A DNA stretch of 64,000 nucleotides from the NCBI RefSeq assembly GCF_018918155.1, contig NZ_JAHLPY010000005.1:1-64000 (forward strand). The letters run 5' to 3'. The translations under genes were made by a program, and so were the position numbers. A model generated the notes under the pieces. That model worked only from the letters and a program-made list of their open reading frames with translations, searched no databases and had not been told where the DNA came from. The DNA comes from Anaerostipes sp. MSJ-23. GTDB lineage: Bacteria; Bacillota; Clostridia; Lachnospirales; Lachnospiraceae. Below, one piece after another: positions 9,787 through 17,606 of the stretch. The stretch's first letter is position 1. The number at the start of each line of letters is the position of its first letter.

Positions 9787-10636
9787 TTTAAAAAAAGATG
9801 GAAAGCGGTTATTTGTTGTATGTTTAGCATCGGTCATTATGGCTTTAAATATTAAATCTTTTGTAAGGACTGGAGGATTGTATCCAGGGGGAGCAACTGG
9901 TCTTGCACTTTTAATTCAGAGAAGTGCGTCGATGTTTTTGCATGTGGCGATTCCGTATTCGGTTGTTAATATTATTTTAAATGCGATTCCGGTTTATATT
10001 GGATTTCGTTTTATTGGGAAAAAATTTACTTTATATTCTTGTGTTACAATTTTGCTGACTGGTTTCCTTACTGATATTATCCCAGGATATGTAATTACCT
10101 ATGACACACTTTTGATTAGTATTTTTGGTGGATTGATTAATGGTTTTGTGATCAGTATGTGTTTAATTGTGAATGCAACAACTGGAGGAACGGATTTTAT
10201 TGCTATTTTTCTTTCACAGAAAAAAGGAATTGATTCTTGGAATCTTATCTTTGGATTAAATGCAGTGATTCTTGCCATTGCAGGTATTTTATTTGGATGG
10301 GATAAAGCGTTATATTCTATTATTTTTCAATATACATCAACACAGGTGCTTCATCTTTTGTACACCAAATATCAGCAACAAACATTATTTATTGTTACAA
10401 ATCGTGCGTGGGATGTATATGAGGCAATTTCCAAAGTTTCACATCATGGTGCGACCATTATGAATGGAGAAGGGCCTTATGAACATGAAGAACGTCAGGT
10501 TGTTTATTCAGTTGTATCAAAATCAGAAAGCAAAGAGGTGATCGAAGCTATTCGAAAAACAGATTCTCATGCCTTTATTAATGCAGTAAAAACAGAGCAT
10601 CTGGCTGGAAAGTTTTATTTTAAACCGAACGAATGA
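9776..10636 (+). CDS. YitT-family membrane protein (DUF2179)
   Basis: The protein is 286 residues. Five or six hydrophobic segments fill residues 10-190, including the family pattern GGATGLALLIQ and NATTGGTDFIA. A soluble C-terminal DUF2179 domain (about 200-286) carries the YSVVSKSE region. YitT proteins are bacterial inner-membrane proteins of uncertain function. The ATG lies inside the last codons of the hemC-cobA-hemD gene (11-base overlap), so it is translated with the siroheme operon. That coupling hints at a link but proves no tetrapyrrole role. Confidence 0.88.
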   Translation: MKFDLKKDGKRLFVVCLASVIMALNIKSFVRTGGLYPGGATGLALLIQRSASMFLHVAIPYSVVNIILNAIPVYIGFRFIGKKFTLYSCVTILLTGFLTDIIPGYVITYDTLLISIFGGLINGFVISMCLIVNATTGGTDFIAIFLSQKKGIDSWNLIFGLNAVILAIAGILFGWDKALYSIIFQYTSTQVLHLLYTKYQQQTLFIVTNRAWDVYEAISKVSHHGATIMNGEGPYEHEERQVVYSVVSKSESKEVIEAIRKTDSHAFINAVKTEHLAGKFYFKPNE

Positions 10637-10637
10637 T

Positions 10638-10666
10638 TTGTAGATATCTGTAGTCTGTGTTATAAT
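10638..10666 (+). promoter_or_regulatory. Promoter for the PAP2 phosphatase
   Basis: TTGTAG at 10638-10643 and TATAAT at 10661-10666 have 17-base spacing, starting at the stop codon of the YitT gene. Confidence 0.6.
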
Positions 10667-10711
10667 ACCATATGAAATTATTGTAAAAAGTAAGAAAAGG
10701 CAGCGTAAAAT

Positions 10712-11239
10712 ATGGGACTGGAACTTCAGATTTTAAATTATATACAAACGTTACGAACGCCATTTGGCGATTTTATTATGCCATTGATTTCAAGTCTTGG
10801 AAATGCAGGAATTTTGTGGATTCTTTTGACAATTGTGATGCTTATAAGGCCGAAGACAAGAAAGACAGGATGGATTCTTTTGGCAGCATTGCTCGTGGAT
10901 CTTATCATTTGTAATTTATGTTTGAAACCATTGGTTGCAAGGGTACGTCCATATAATGTGAATAGGACAGTCACGTTATTAGTAGCACCACTAAAAGACT
11001 ATTCTTTTCCTTCTGGTCATACGGCAGCATCATTTGCTTGTGTGATTGCACTTTACTTAGCAGGGGAAAAATGGTTATGGAAGATAGCACTTGTTATATC
11101 GATCTTGATTGCATTTTCCAGAATGTATTTATATGTTCATTACCCAACGGATGTATTAGGTGGTGTGATTGTTGGAATCTTCAGTGGAATTATTGGATAC
11201 TTAATTATAAAAAAAGCAAAAATAACAAAGGGTTGTTGA
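10712..11239 (+). CDS. PAP2-family membrane phosphatase
   Basis: This 175-residue integral membrane protein has all three acid phosphatase motifs: Lys72-x6-Arg79-Pro80, PSGH with His103, and SRMYLYVH with His143 followed by Asp147. Four or five membrane helices surround them. PAP2 proteins of this size dephosphorylate lipid phosphates, such as undecaprenyl pyrophosphate or phosphatidate, at the outer face of the membrane. It is a single gene with its own promoter and terminator. The exact lipid cannot be stated. Confidence 0.9.
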   Translation: MGLELQILNYIQTLRTPFGDFIMPLISSLGNAGILWILLTIVMLIRPKTRKTGWILLAALLVDLIICNLCLKPLVARVRPYNVNRTVTLLVAPLKDYSFPSGHTAASFACVIALYLAGEKWLWKIALVISILIAFSRMYLYVHYPTDVLGGVIVGIFSGIIGYLIIKKAKITKGC

Positions 11240-11259
11240 TGACTCTTTGTTATTTTTTT
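11221..11259 (+). terminator. Intrinsic terminator after PAP2 gene
   Basis: AATAACAAAG (11221-11230) pairs with CTTTGTTATT (11244-11253), followed by T residues. The stop codon of the gene lies in the loop. Confidence 0.85.
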
Positions 11260-11261
11260 GA

Positions 11262-11290
11262 TTGACGAAGTAATTTTTTGGAAATATACT
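11262..11290 (+). promoter_or_regulatory. Promoter for the bile salt hydrolase
   Basis: TTGACG at 11262-11267 and TATACT at 11285-11290 have 17-base spacing. GGAGGAAAG lies just before the ATG at 11330. Confidence 0.8.
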
Positions 11291-11329
11291 TATATATAGA
11301 TACAAAATAAAGCATATGGAGGAAAGATT

Positions 11330-12304
11330 ATGTGTACTGCAGCAACTTATAAGACAAAGGATTTTTATTTTGGTCGAACATTAGATTATGAATTTTCTTA
11401 TGGAGAGGAAATTGTAATTACACCAAGGAATCATGTATTGTCATTTCGTCATATGGAAACTCTTAACTGTCATTATGCTATGATTGGTGTGGCATTTGTC
11501 GCTGGAGATTATCCACTTTATTATGATGGGATTAATGAAAAAGGACTTGGTATTGCGGGTCTTAATTTTGTCGGAAATGCAGTTTATCAGGATGTAAAGG
11601 AAGAAAAAAATAATGTAGCACAGTTTGAGTTTATTCCATGGATTCTTGGAACATGTGCCAGTGTAAAGGAAGCAAAAGAAGCATTAAATAAAATAAATAT
11701 TACGCATACTGCTTTTAGTGAACAGCTGCCAACATCACAACTTCATTGGATCATTGCAGATAAAAAAGAAGCGATTACTGTAGAATCCATGGCAGATGGA
11801 TTATATGTTTATGAAAATCCAGTTGGAGTGCTTACCAATAATCCACCATTTGAGCAGCAGATGTTTTTATTAAATCAGTATATGAGTTTATCACCGAAAC
11901 AGCCAGAGAATTTATTTTCTAAAGATCTTCCATTGAGCTTTTATAGTAGGGGAATGGGTGCGATTGGACTTCCGGGAGATTTGTCGTCAACTTCTCGTTT
12001 TGCGAAAGTTGCATTTACAAAAATGAATGCCAAATCAGAACAAGATGAGGAAAAAAGTGTTAGTCAATTCTTTCATATCCTTGGATCTGTAGATCAGCAA
12101 AGAGGATGTTGTGAAGTGGCAGATGGAAAATATGAAATTACAATTTATACATCTTGTGCAAATACAGATCTGGGGATTTATTATTATACAACTTATGATC
12201 GTCATCAGATTACAGGGATTGATATGAGAAAAGAAAATCTTGATGGATATCAGTTGATAAGATATCCAATGTTACAAAAAGAACAGATTTATATGCAAAA
12301 CTAG
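11330..12304 (+). CDS. bsh: Bile salt hydrolase (choloylglycine hydrolase family)
   Basis: This 324-residue N-terminal-nucleophile hydrolase cleaves the amide bond of conjugated bile acids or, in relatives, penicillin V. Cys2 becomes the free N-terminal nucleophile after removal of Met1. The other active-site residues line up with characterised BSHs: Arg16, Asp19, Asn79 (GLNF), Asn170 (VLTNNP) and Arg223 (GLPGDLSSTSRF). No signal peptide is seen, as expected for the cytoplasmic enzyme. The gene has its own strong promoter. It points to a host gut habitat. A GNAT gene follows 16 bases downstream. A penicillin V acylase activity cannot be excluded. Confidence 0.9.
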   Translation: MCTAATYKTKDFYFGRTLDYEFSYGEEIVITPRNHVLSFRHMETLNCHYAMIGVAFVAGDYPLYYDGINEKGLGIAGLNFVGNAVYQDVKEEKNNVAQFEFIPWILGTCASVKEAKEALNKINITHTAFSEQLPTSQLHWIIADKKEAITVESMADGLYVYENPVGVLTNNPPFEQQMFLLNQYMSLSPKQPENLFSKDLPLSFYSRGMGAIGLPGDLSSTSRFAKVAFTKMNAKSEQDEEKSVSQFFHILGSVDQQRGCCEVADGKYEITIYTSCANTDLGIYYYTTYDRHQITGIDMRKENLDGYQLIRYPMLQKEQIYMQN

Positions 12305-12320
12305 AGGAGAAATAATAGAT

Positions 12321-12902
12321 ATGATACGAGTTGCAACGAAAGAAGATGCTAGACAATTACTTGATATTTATGCTTATTATATAGAAGAAACAGCGATTAC
12401 TTTTGAATATGAAGTTCCATCGTTGAAAGAATTTGAAGAACGAATAGAAGATACTTTGCAAAAATATCCTTATTTAGTAGAGGAAGAAAATAAAAAAATT
12501 CTTGGATATGCATATGCAGGCCCGTTTAAAGAACGGGCTGCATATGATTGGTCTGTGGAAACGACAATTTATGTACATAAAGATGCCAGAAGAAATGGAA
12601 TTGGGAAAAAATTATATGAAGCATTAGAACGGGCACTTTTTATGCAACATATTATTAATTTAGATGCTTGTATTGCAGATCCAGCAGAGGTAGAAGATGA
12701 GCATTTAACAAAAGATAGTGTTCGTTATCATCAACATCTTGGATATCGTATGGTCGGAAAATTTTATAAAAGTGGCTATAAATTTAATAAATGGTATGAT
12801 ATGGTTTGGATGGAAAAGTGTATTGGGCCGCATAAAAATCAACTACAAAAAATAATACCTTTTCCTCAAATTCAAAAAAAATTTGAAAATATATATAAAT
12901 AA
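12321..12902 (+). CDS. GNAT N-acetyltransferase, phosphinothricin-acetyltransferase-like
   Basis: The protein is 193 residues. The acetyl-CoA loop is ARRNGIGKKLYEAL, and the N-terminal IRVATKEDARQLLDIY and late segment HLGYRMVG match the Pat/YncA branch of the GNAT superfamily. Such enzymes acetylate small amines or amino acid analogues. The gene lies 16 bases after bsh and probably shares its transcript. Its C-terminus runs into a very AT-rich stretch with extra Lys/Ile/Asn residues beyond the usual end of the fold. The substrate is unknown. Confidence 0.85.
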   Translation: MIRVATKEDARQLLDIYAYYIEETAITFEYEVPSLKEFEERIEDTLQKYPYLVEEENKKILGYAYAGPFKERAAYDWSVETTIYVHKDARRNGIGKKLYEALERALFMQHIINLDACIADPAEVEDEHLTKDSVRYHQHLGYRMVGKFYKSGYKFNKWYDMVWMEKCIGPHKNQLQKIIPFPQIQKKFENIYK

Positions 12903-12973
12903 TTATTTTAATTTAAAATTAATAATTTTTTTTAATAAACTACAAATTAAATACTTTGTAAAAATATTATTAT

Positions 12974-13045
12974 TGCGGCGGATTCTATATAGAATCCGCC
13001 GCAGGCGGAAATTTTTGGGAAAATTTTACCAAATTTTCCCAAAAA
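12974..13045. repeat. Two adjacent perfect inverted repeats in an AT-rich gap
   Basis: 12974-13003 is a perfect 30-base palindrome with a GC-rich outer arm (TGCGGCGGATTC) and TATATA centre. Nine bases on, 13012-13045 is a second perfect hairpin, with 15-base arms (TTTTTGGGAAAATTT) and a TACC loop. They sit in an approximately 280-base gap (12903-13183) with no credible gene. They could be a terminator pair for the bsh-GNAT transcript or a small dispersed repeat element. The GC-rich palindrome stands out from the surrounding base composition. Confidence 0.8.
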
Positions 13046-13183
13046 CAAAAAATCAACCATTAAACAAGAAAAAATCTTAAAATTTTATTTATATATTATA
13101 TTTATAAAAAAACAAAATTGCATTTTAAAAAATAACACTATAATTTTATAAGAATATAATAAGAATAGAAAAGGAAAAGAAAA

Positions 13184-13411
13184 ATGAGTATATTAATTAA
13201 AGATACAACAAAAGAAGAAAGAGAAAAAATTGTAGCAGAATCCATAGGAAATATTTCTGGCCAATGCGATGGATGCAGTGCAGGAATTATAGAAATGTAT
13301 GATGACTATATTGAAGGAAAAAAAGAATTACGCCAGGTTAATATGGAATTCCACGCAAGATATATATCAGGAGTAGGTCCTGAGTCAAAAAATGAATGTC
13401 CAATTCGTTAA
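13184..13411 (+). CDS. Small conserved-looking protein with CxxC motif, function unknown
   Basis: This 75-residue, hydrophilic protein has a CDGC pair at about residues 28-31 and a third Cys near the C-terminus (NECPIR). It is mostly charged helix-like sequence (TKEEREKIVAESIGNISG), with no membrane segment or signal peptide. AAAAGGAAAAG precedes the ATG. It is followed 12 bases later by a GNAT gene, so the two are probably co-transcribed. The CxxC pair could bind metal or do thiol chemistry; I do not recognise a named family. Confidence 0.7.
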   Translation: MSILIKDTTKEEREKIVAESIGNISGQCDGCSAGIIEMYDDYIEGKKELRQVNMEFHARYISGVGPESKNECPIR

Positions 13412-13423
13412 AAGGGAGTAAAA

Positions 13424-13906
13424 ATGGAAATAAAAAGAGCAACTATGAAAGATCTCGAACAAATTGCAGATGTTGAAAAGGAATGTTTTCCAGCAGCAGA
13501 AGCAGCAACAAAAGAAGATTTTAAGAAAAGGCTGTATTATTATAAAGACTATTTTTGGCTAATATTTGAAGGAGAAAAACTGATTGCTTTTGTTGATGGA
13601 ATGGTAACTAATCAAAAGGATTTAACAGATGAAATGTATAAAAAAGCTGAGATGCATGATATACATGGGGATTGGCAAATGATTTTCGGTGTTAATACAA
13701 GACCAGAATATCGAAAAAAAGGATATGCTGGTATATTAATTCAAGAAGCAATCCAAGATGCTAAAAAACAAGGCCGTAAAGGCTTGGTTTTGACATGTAA
13801 AGACAAATTGATTCCATTTTATCAAAAATTTGGATTTGTAAACGAAGGAATTTCGAAATCTGTTCATGGAAATGTTGTTTGGAATCAAATGCGCTTATCA
13901 TTTTAA
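13424..13906 (+). CDS. GNAT-family N-acetyltransferase
   Basis: The protein is 160 residues. The acetyl-CoA binding loop RPEYRKKGYAGILIQEAI and the typical opening IKRATMKDLEQIADVEKECFP define the GNAT fold. The pattern of a long insert before the loop (residues 55-85) and LVLTCKDKLIPFYQKFGF resembles the arylalkylamine-type/AANAT-like branch. It follows the small CxxC protein by 12 bases. The substrate is unknown. Confidence 0.85.
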   Translation: MEIKRATMKDLEQIADVEKECFPAAEAATKEDFKKRLYYYKDYFWLIFEGEKLIAFVDGMVTNQKDLTDEMYKKAEMHDIHGDWQMIFGVNTRPEYRKKGYAGILIQEAIQDAKKQGRKGLVLTCKDKLIPFYQKFGFVNEGISKSVHGNVVWNQMRLSF

Positions 13907-13942
13907 AGAAAAAAGAAACTTTCAGAGAAAGAGGTATTTTGA

Positions 13943-14767
13943 ATGTCTAATATTATAGAAATTACAGATTTCAAGGCTCCAGAACTTGATATTTATGCAA
14001 GATTATCTGAGGTACAATTGTTTCATTACTATGAACCACAAGAAGGTATTTTTATTGCAGAAAGTCCAAAAGTTATAAAGACAGCTTTAGAAGCTGGATA
14101 TGAACCAATTTCTTTTCTTGTAGAGCATAAACATCTCGATACGCAAGCAAAGGAATTTATTACATTATATAAAGACACACCAGTTTATACAGCAGAATTT
14201 GATATTTTAACAAAACTAACCGGTTTCCAACTGACAAGAGGAATGTTATGCGCTATGTATCGTAAAAAACTGCCTTCTGTAGAAGCAATATGTCGGGATA
14301 AAAAAAGAATTGTAATTTTAGAAAATGTTATGAATCCAACGAATATTGGAGCTATTTTTCGCTCAGCAGCAGCATTAAATATGGATGCAGTTCTGTTGAG
14401 TAAAGGATGTACGAATCCATTATACCGAAGATCTATTCGCGTAAGTATGGGAACGGTTTTTCAAATTCCATGGACATTTTTAGATGCCTCTATTTCGTGG
14501 CCCAAAGATGGTATTCAGAAATTAAGGACATTTGGTTATAAAACAGCTGCAATGGCTTTAACAGATGATTCTGTTCGTATTGATGATCAAAAACTGTTAT
14601 CAGAAAATCAATTAGCCGTGATTCTTGGAACAGAAGGAGATGGACTATCACAAGAAACCATTGATTCTTGTGACTATACTGTAAAAATTCCTATGGCACA
14701 TGGCGTAGACTCTCTAAATGTAGCAGCCGCAAGTGCTGTAGCCTTCTGGCAGTTATCAAGAAAATAG
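13943..14767 (+). CDS. TrmH/SpoU-family RNA 2'-O-methyltransferase
   Basis: This 274-residue SPOUT methyltransferase has all three SpoU motifs: NPTNIGAIFRSAAAL (motif 1), LGTEGDGLS (motif 2) and IPMAHGVDSLNVAAASAVAFW (motif 3, AdoMet knot). The N-terminal segment (GIFIAESPKVIKTALEAG) fits the RNA 2'-O ribose methyltransferase substrate-binding domain. It probably methylates a ribose in rRNA or tRNA; the exact nucleotide cannot be given. An AGAAAGAGG ribosome site precedes the ATG. Confidence 0.9.
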   Translation: MSNIIEITDFKAPELDIYARLSEVQLFHYYEPQEGIFIAESPKVIKTALEAGYEPISFLVEHKHLDTQAKEFITLYKDTPVYTAEFDILTKLTGFQLTRGMLCAMYRKKLPSVEAICRDKKRIVILENVMNPTNIGAIFRSAAALNMDAVLLSKGCTNPLYRRSIRVSMGTVFQIPWTFLDASISWPKDGIQKLRTFGYKTAAMALTDDSVRIDDQKLLSENQLAVILGTEGDGLSQETIDSCDYTVKIPMAHGVDSLNVAAASAVAFWQLSRK

Positions 14768-15164
14768 AAGATTGTGCAAATGCACAATAAGTAAAGAAAA
14801 AAATGTTTTTTGAAACATTGAGCATATCTTTAAAGATTAATCATATAATAGCCACAAAGGTGTTCCAGCAATGTTAAAAATTTTCATTGCATAGGGATGC
14901 CTTTTTCTTTTTATTTCAAATGAGGAAAATCATGATAAACGGAGATTGGTGTACTAAAACATATGTACACAAGCAATTTATTTTCTGACTTTTTACATTT
15001 TTTATTTTTCTTGCAGATCTTATAGGAAAGAGGTATGCTAATATAATGGAAAGAAAAAAGATTTATGATATTACAGAAGTTGTTACGGCTTTTGAAGTCT
15101 GACGATGGACAAATATTTTAAATGAAAAAATCACAACTTATATTTTACAAACTAGGAAAAAAAA
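14768..15164. other. Gene-free interval with a short structured RNA candidate
   Basis: The interval holds no long gene. It contains TATAAT at 14844-14849, directly followed by a terminator-like hairpin (next entry), then a GTGTAC...GTACAC inverted repeat near 14960-14982. A tiny frame at 15047-15103 (MERKKIYDITEVVTAFEV) ends in TGA; it could be a leader peptide or chance. Nothing else is supported. Confidence 0.5.
14857..14910 (+). terminator. Terminator hairpin or short structured RNA
   Basis: GGTGTTCC (14859-14866) pairs with GGGATGCC (14894-14901) using wobble pairs, and GCAATG (14868-14873) pairs with CATTGC (14885-14890). A T-rich tail follows (TTTTTCTTTTT). A TATAAT lies only about 8 bases upstream, so the hairpin could be nearly the whole transcript. 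Confidence 0.65.
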
Positions 15165-15785
15165 ATGAGACATAATGTAAAAGAAAAAACTACATCACAG
15201 TTGCTTGTAGAATGTTTAGAAACAGAAGGTGTAGAATATATTTTCGGAATTCCAGGAGAAGAAAATCTGGAATTAATATCTGCACTAAAGGATTCTAGTA
15301 TTAAGTTTATTACAACAAGACATGAACAGGGTGCTACTTTTATGGCAGATGTTTATGGACGTTTGACAGGAAGAGCAGGTGTATGTTTATCAACCCTTGG
15401 TCCAGGTGCTACAAACCTTGTGACTGGAGTTGCAGATGCTACAGGAGATGGAGCACCTCTTGTTGCAATTACTGGTCAGGTTGGAACGGAACGAATGCAT
15501 ATTACTTCTCATCAATATTTAGATCTTAGTAAAATGTTTGAGCCAATTACAAAGAGAACAAAACTAGTCGTAAGGCCGGATACAATTAGTGAAATTGTAA
15601 GACTTGCTTTTAAATATGCAGAAAGTGAACGCCCTGGAGCTTCACATATTGATCTTCCTGTAAATATTTCAAAAATGAAAGTTCCAGAATCAGAAAAACC
15701 ATTGAAAAGAGAAGTGGAACATAAAGAAATTGCACCAGGTATTGTTATTGAAATAGAATCAACAATACGAATAAAAGCTTCATAA
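15165..15785 (+). pseudogene. Acetolactate synthase (TPP enzyme), 3'-truncated
   Basis: The 206-residue frame holds only the N-terminal pyrimidine-binding domain of a thiamine-diphosphate enzyme; a whole acetolactate synthase is about 550 residues. Key pieces are FGIPGEENLELI, the catalytic Glu in TRHEQGA, and STLGPGATNLVTGVADA. The late segment [21 protein letters not shown] fits catabolic AlsS-type enzymes best. Homology-like sequence stops near 15740, and the last residues ([12 protein letters not shown]) look random. The central and PP-binding domains are absent, so it cannot be active. It meets a phosphoketolase gene from the opposite strand at the same scar. Confidence 0.85.
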
Positions 15786-17239
15786 CTTGCAAAGAATCCA
15801 TGACGTCCAGTTAAAAGATAACCTTCCAGCTATCCTTCACACATATGCTCGCTTAACATACCATCCATGATACGTCCATTCTGTGCAAGGCAATCATCAC
15901 TGTCTAATAATTCTGCATTCCAGTCACGATTTTCTACTTCAAATACACGATAAAGACGGTTTGACATACTTTCATCTGGTCCGAAAATACGGAAGTTTTT
16001 ATTTTCTTTATAAATATCACGGATAAATCCACCAAGTTCAATCATATCCTGTGCTTTTGTTTTTCCTGCATCAACTTCGATACCATAATCACGGAAATCA
16101 GGAAGACGAAGATCTTTTAAGAGCAGACCACCATTTGCATGAGGATTTGCTCCAAGACGTGCATTTCCTTTTGATGCGAGTTCTGCAAGTTCTGGAATTA
16201 AATGTCCATTTTCATCAAATAATTCTTCTGCATGATAGCTCTCCAGCCATTCTTTTAACTGATCCAGATGTTCTGGGCTTTCCATAGAAAGTGGTACCTG
16301 ATGTGCACGGAAAGATCCTTCAATCTGCTGTCCATCTACAACTTTTGGACCAGTCCATCCTTTTGGAGTACGAAGAACGATCATTGGCCATTTTGGTCTC
16401 TTCGCACAATTATTTTCACGTGCATTTTTCTGAATAGCCTTAATTTCTTCAATTACAGTATCCATTGTTTCAGCCATCTTCTTATGCATAGTCATTGGAT
16501 CATCACCTTCAACGAAGTATGGTTTCCATCCACATCCTTTAAAGAAATCTTCAATTTCATCGTGAGGAATACGTGAAAAGATCGTTGGATTGCTGATCTT
16601 GTATCTATTTAAATGTAAAATTGGGAGAACAGCTCCGTCTGTTACCGGATTTAAAAATTTATTGGATTGCCATGAAGTTGCCAGAGGACCTGTTTCAACT
16701 TCACCATCTCCAACAACAACCGTTGCAATAAGATCTGGATTATCAAAAACAGCACCAAATGCATGAGCGATAGAATAACCAAGTTCTCCACCTTCATTAA
16801 TAGAACCAGGAGTTTCTGGTGCACAATGACTTGGAACTCCACAAGGGAATGAGAATTGTTTGAACATTTTTTTCATTCCTTCTTCATCTTGGCTGATATT
16901 TGGATAAACTTCACTATATGTACCTTCAAGATAAGTGTTTGCAATTAAAAAGTTTCCGCCATGTCCAGGACCAGATAATAAGATCATATCTAGATCGTAA
17001 CGTTTGATTGCACGATTGCAATGCACATAAACAAAGTTTTGTCCAGGAACAGTTCCCCAGTGTCCAACGATTTTCTTTTTTATCTGATCCATTGCTAGTG
17101 GTTTTTTTAACAAAGGATTATCTAGTAAATATAACTGACATGAAGATAACTAGTTGGCTGCACGCCAGTAAGCATTCATTTTTTCCAGCATTTCATCATT
17201 CAATGGCTGTTTTTCAAGACATAATGTTGAGTCTCCCAT
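15753..17239 (-). pseudogene. Phosphoketolase (XFP), nonsense-mutated and 3'-truncated
   Basis: Minus-strand homology to xylulose-5-P/fructose-6-P phosphoketolase starts at ATG 17239 (MGDSTLCLEKQPLNDEML). It is broken by TAG at 17150-17152 (codon 30), where the family has Tyr in YWRAANY. The long central open frame (17113-15830) has [29 protein letters not shown] and [14 protein letters not shown]. It ends with TAG where Trp is expected (MCEG[17 protein letters not shown]). Homology continues past that stop to about 15755, then ends abruptly. Roughly the last 300 residues of an 800-residue enzyme are missing. The gene is dead, or the two stops are errors, but the truncation is plain. Confidence 0.88.
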
Positions 17240-17606
17240 TTAGTAAGTTCCTTCTTTCTCTTAAATTTGTTCTTAATTGTTTTTTAGTTTGATATTTTTT
17301 TCACATTTCGAATGATAACATGTTAAGAAAGAGGTGTAAAGTAGTAATTTCACATCGTATCCATAACATTTTGATATGATAAAAATCTCCATATAATAAA
17401 GAAGTTGTTAAGATTTTACTTGCTGAGAAAAAAGTATCTTGAAGAAAATTGAAAAATACTTATAATAAATAATAAGTAAGGATCTTATAAATGCGAGAGA
17501 AAAACGCTGTATCAATCAATACGGCGTCTTTTTTATATGTTTTCTATACATTTAAAAACTTTATAGATGGATTTAAATATGATTAAAGGAGTACAAACGA
17601 TAATAT
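17240..17606. other. Intergenic region with promoter-like elements and two-way terminator
   Basis: It separates the phosphoketolase remnant (leftward) from the activase gene (rightward). It holds TTGATA/TATAAT near 17371-17397 (15-base spacing), TTGAAG 17439-17444 with TATAAT 17461-17466 (16-base spacing), and a palindrome TAACATGTTA near 17306. A hairpin at 17503-17529 ends any rightward transcript before the activase gene. A small RNA of about 65 bases is possible but unproven. Confidence 0.45.
17503..17535. terminator. Bidirectional intrinsic terminator
   Basis: ACGCTGTAT (17504-17512) pairs with ATACGGCGT (17519-17527) using one wobble. T residues follow on the plus strand, and a GAGAAAA run gives a U tract on the minus strand. 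Confidence 0.75.

Noticed and set aside
12883-13080. 65-residue open frame over the AT-rich gap
   Set aside because: It is a low-complexity Ile/Lys/Asn frame that overlaps the GNAT end and both palindromes; no ribosome site or family likeness.
15830-17239. General reassignment of TAG as a sense codon
   Set aside because: Several clearly complete genes, such as bsh, the TrmH-type methyltransferase, cdsA and dxr, end with TAG at the expected C-terminus.
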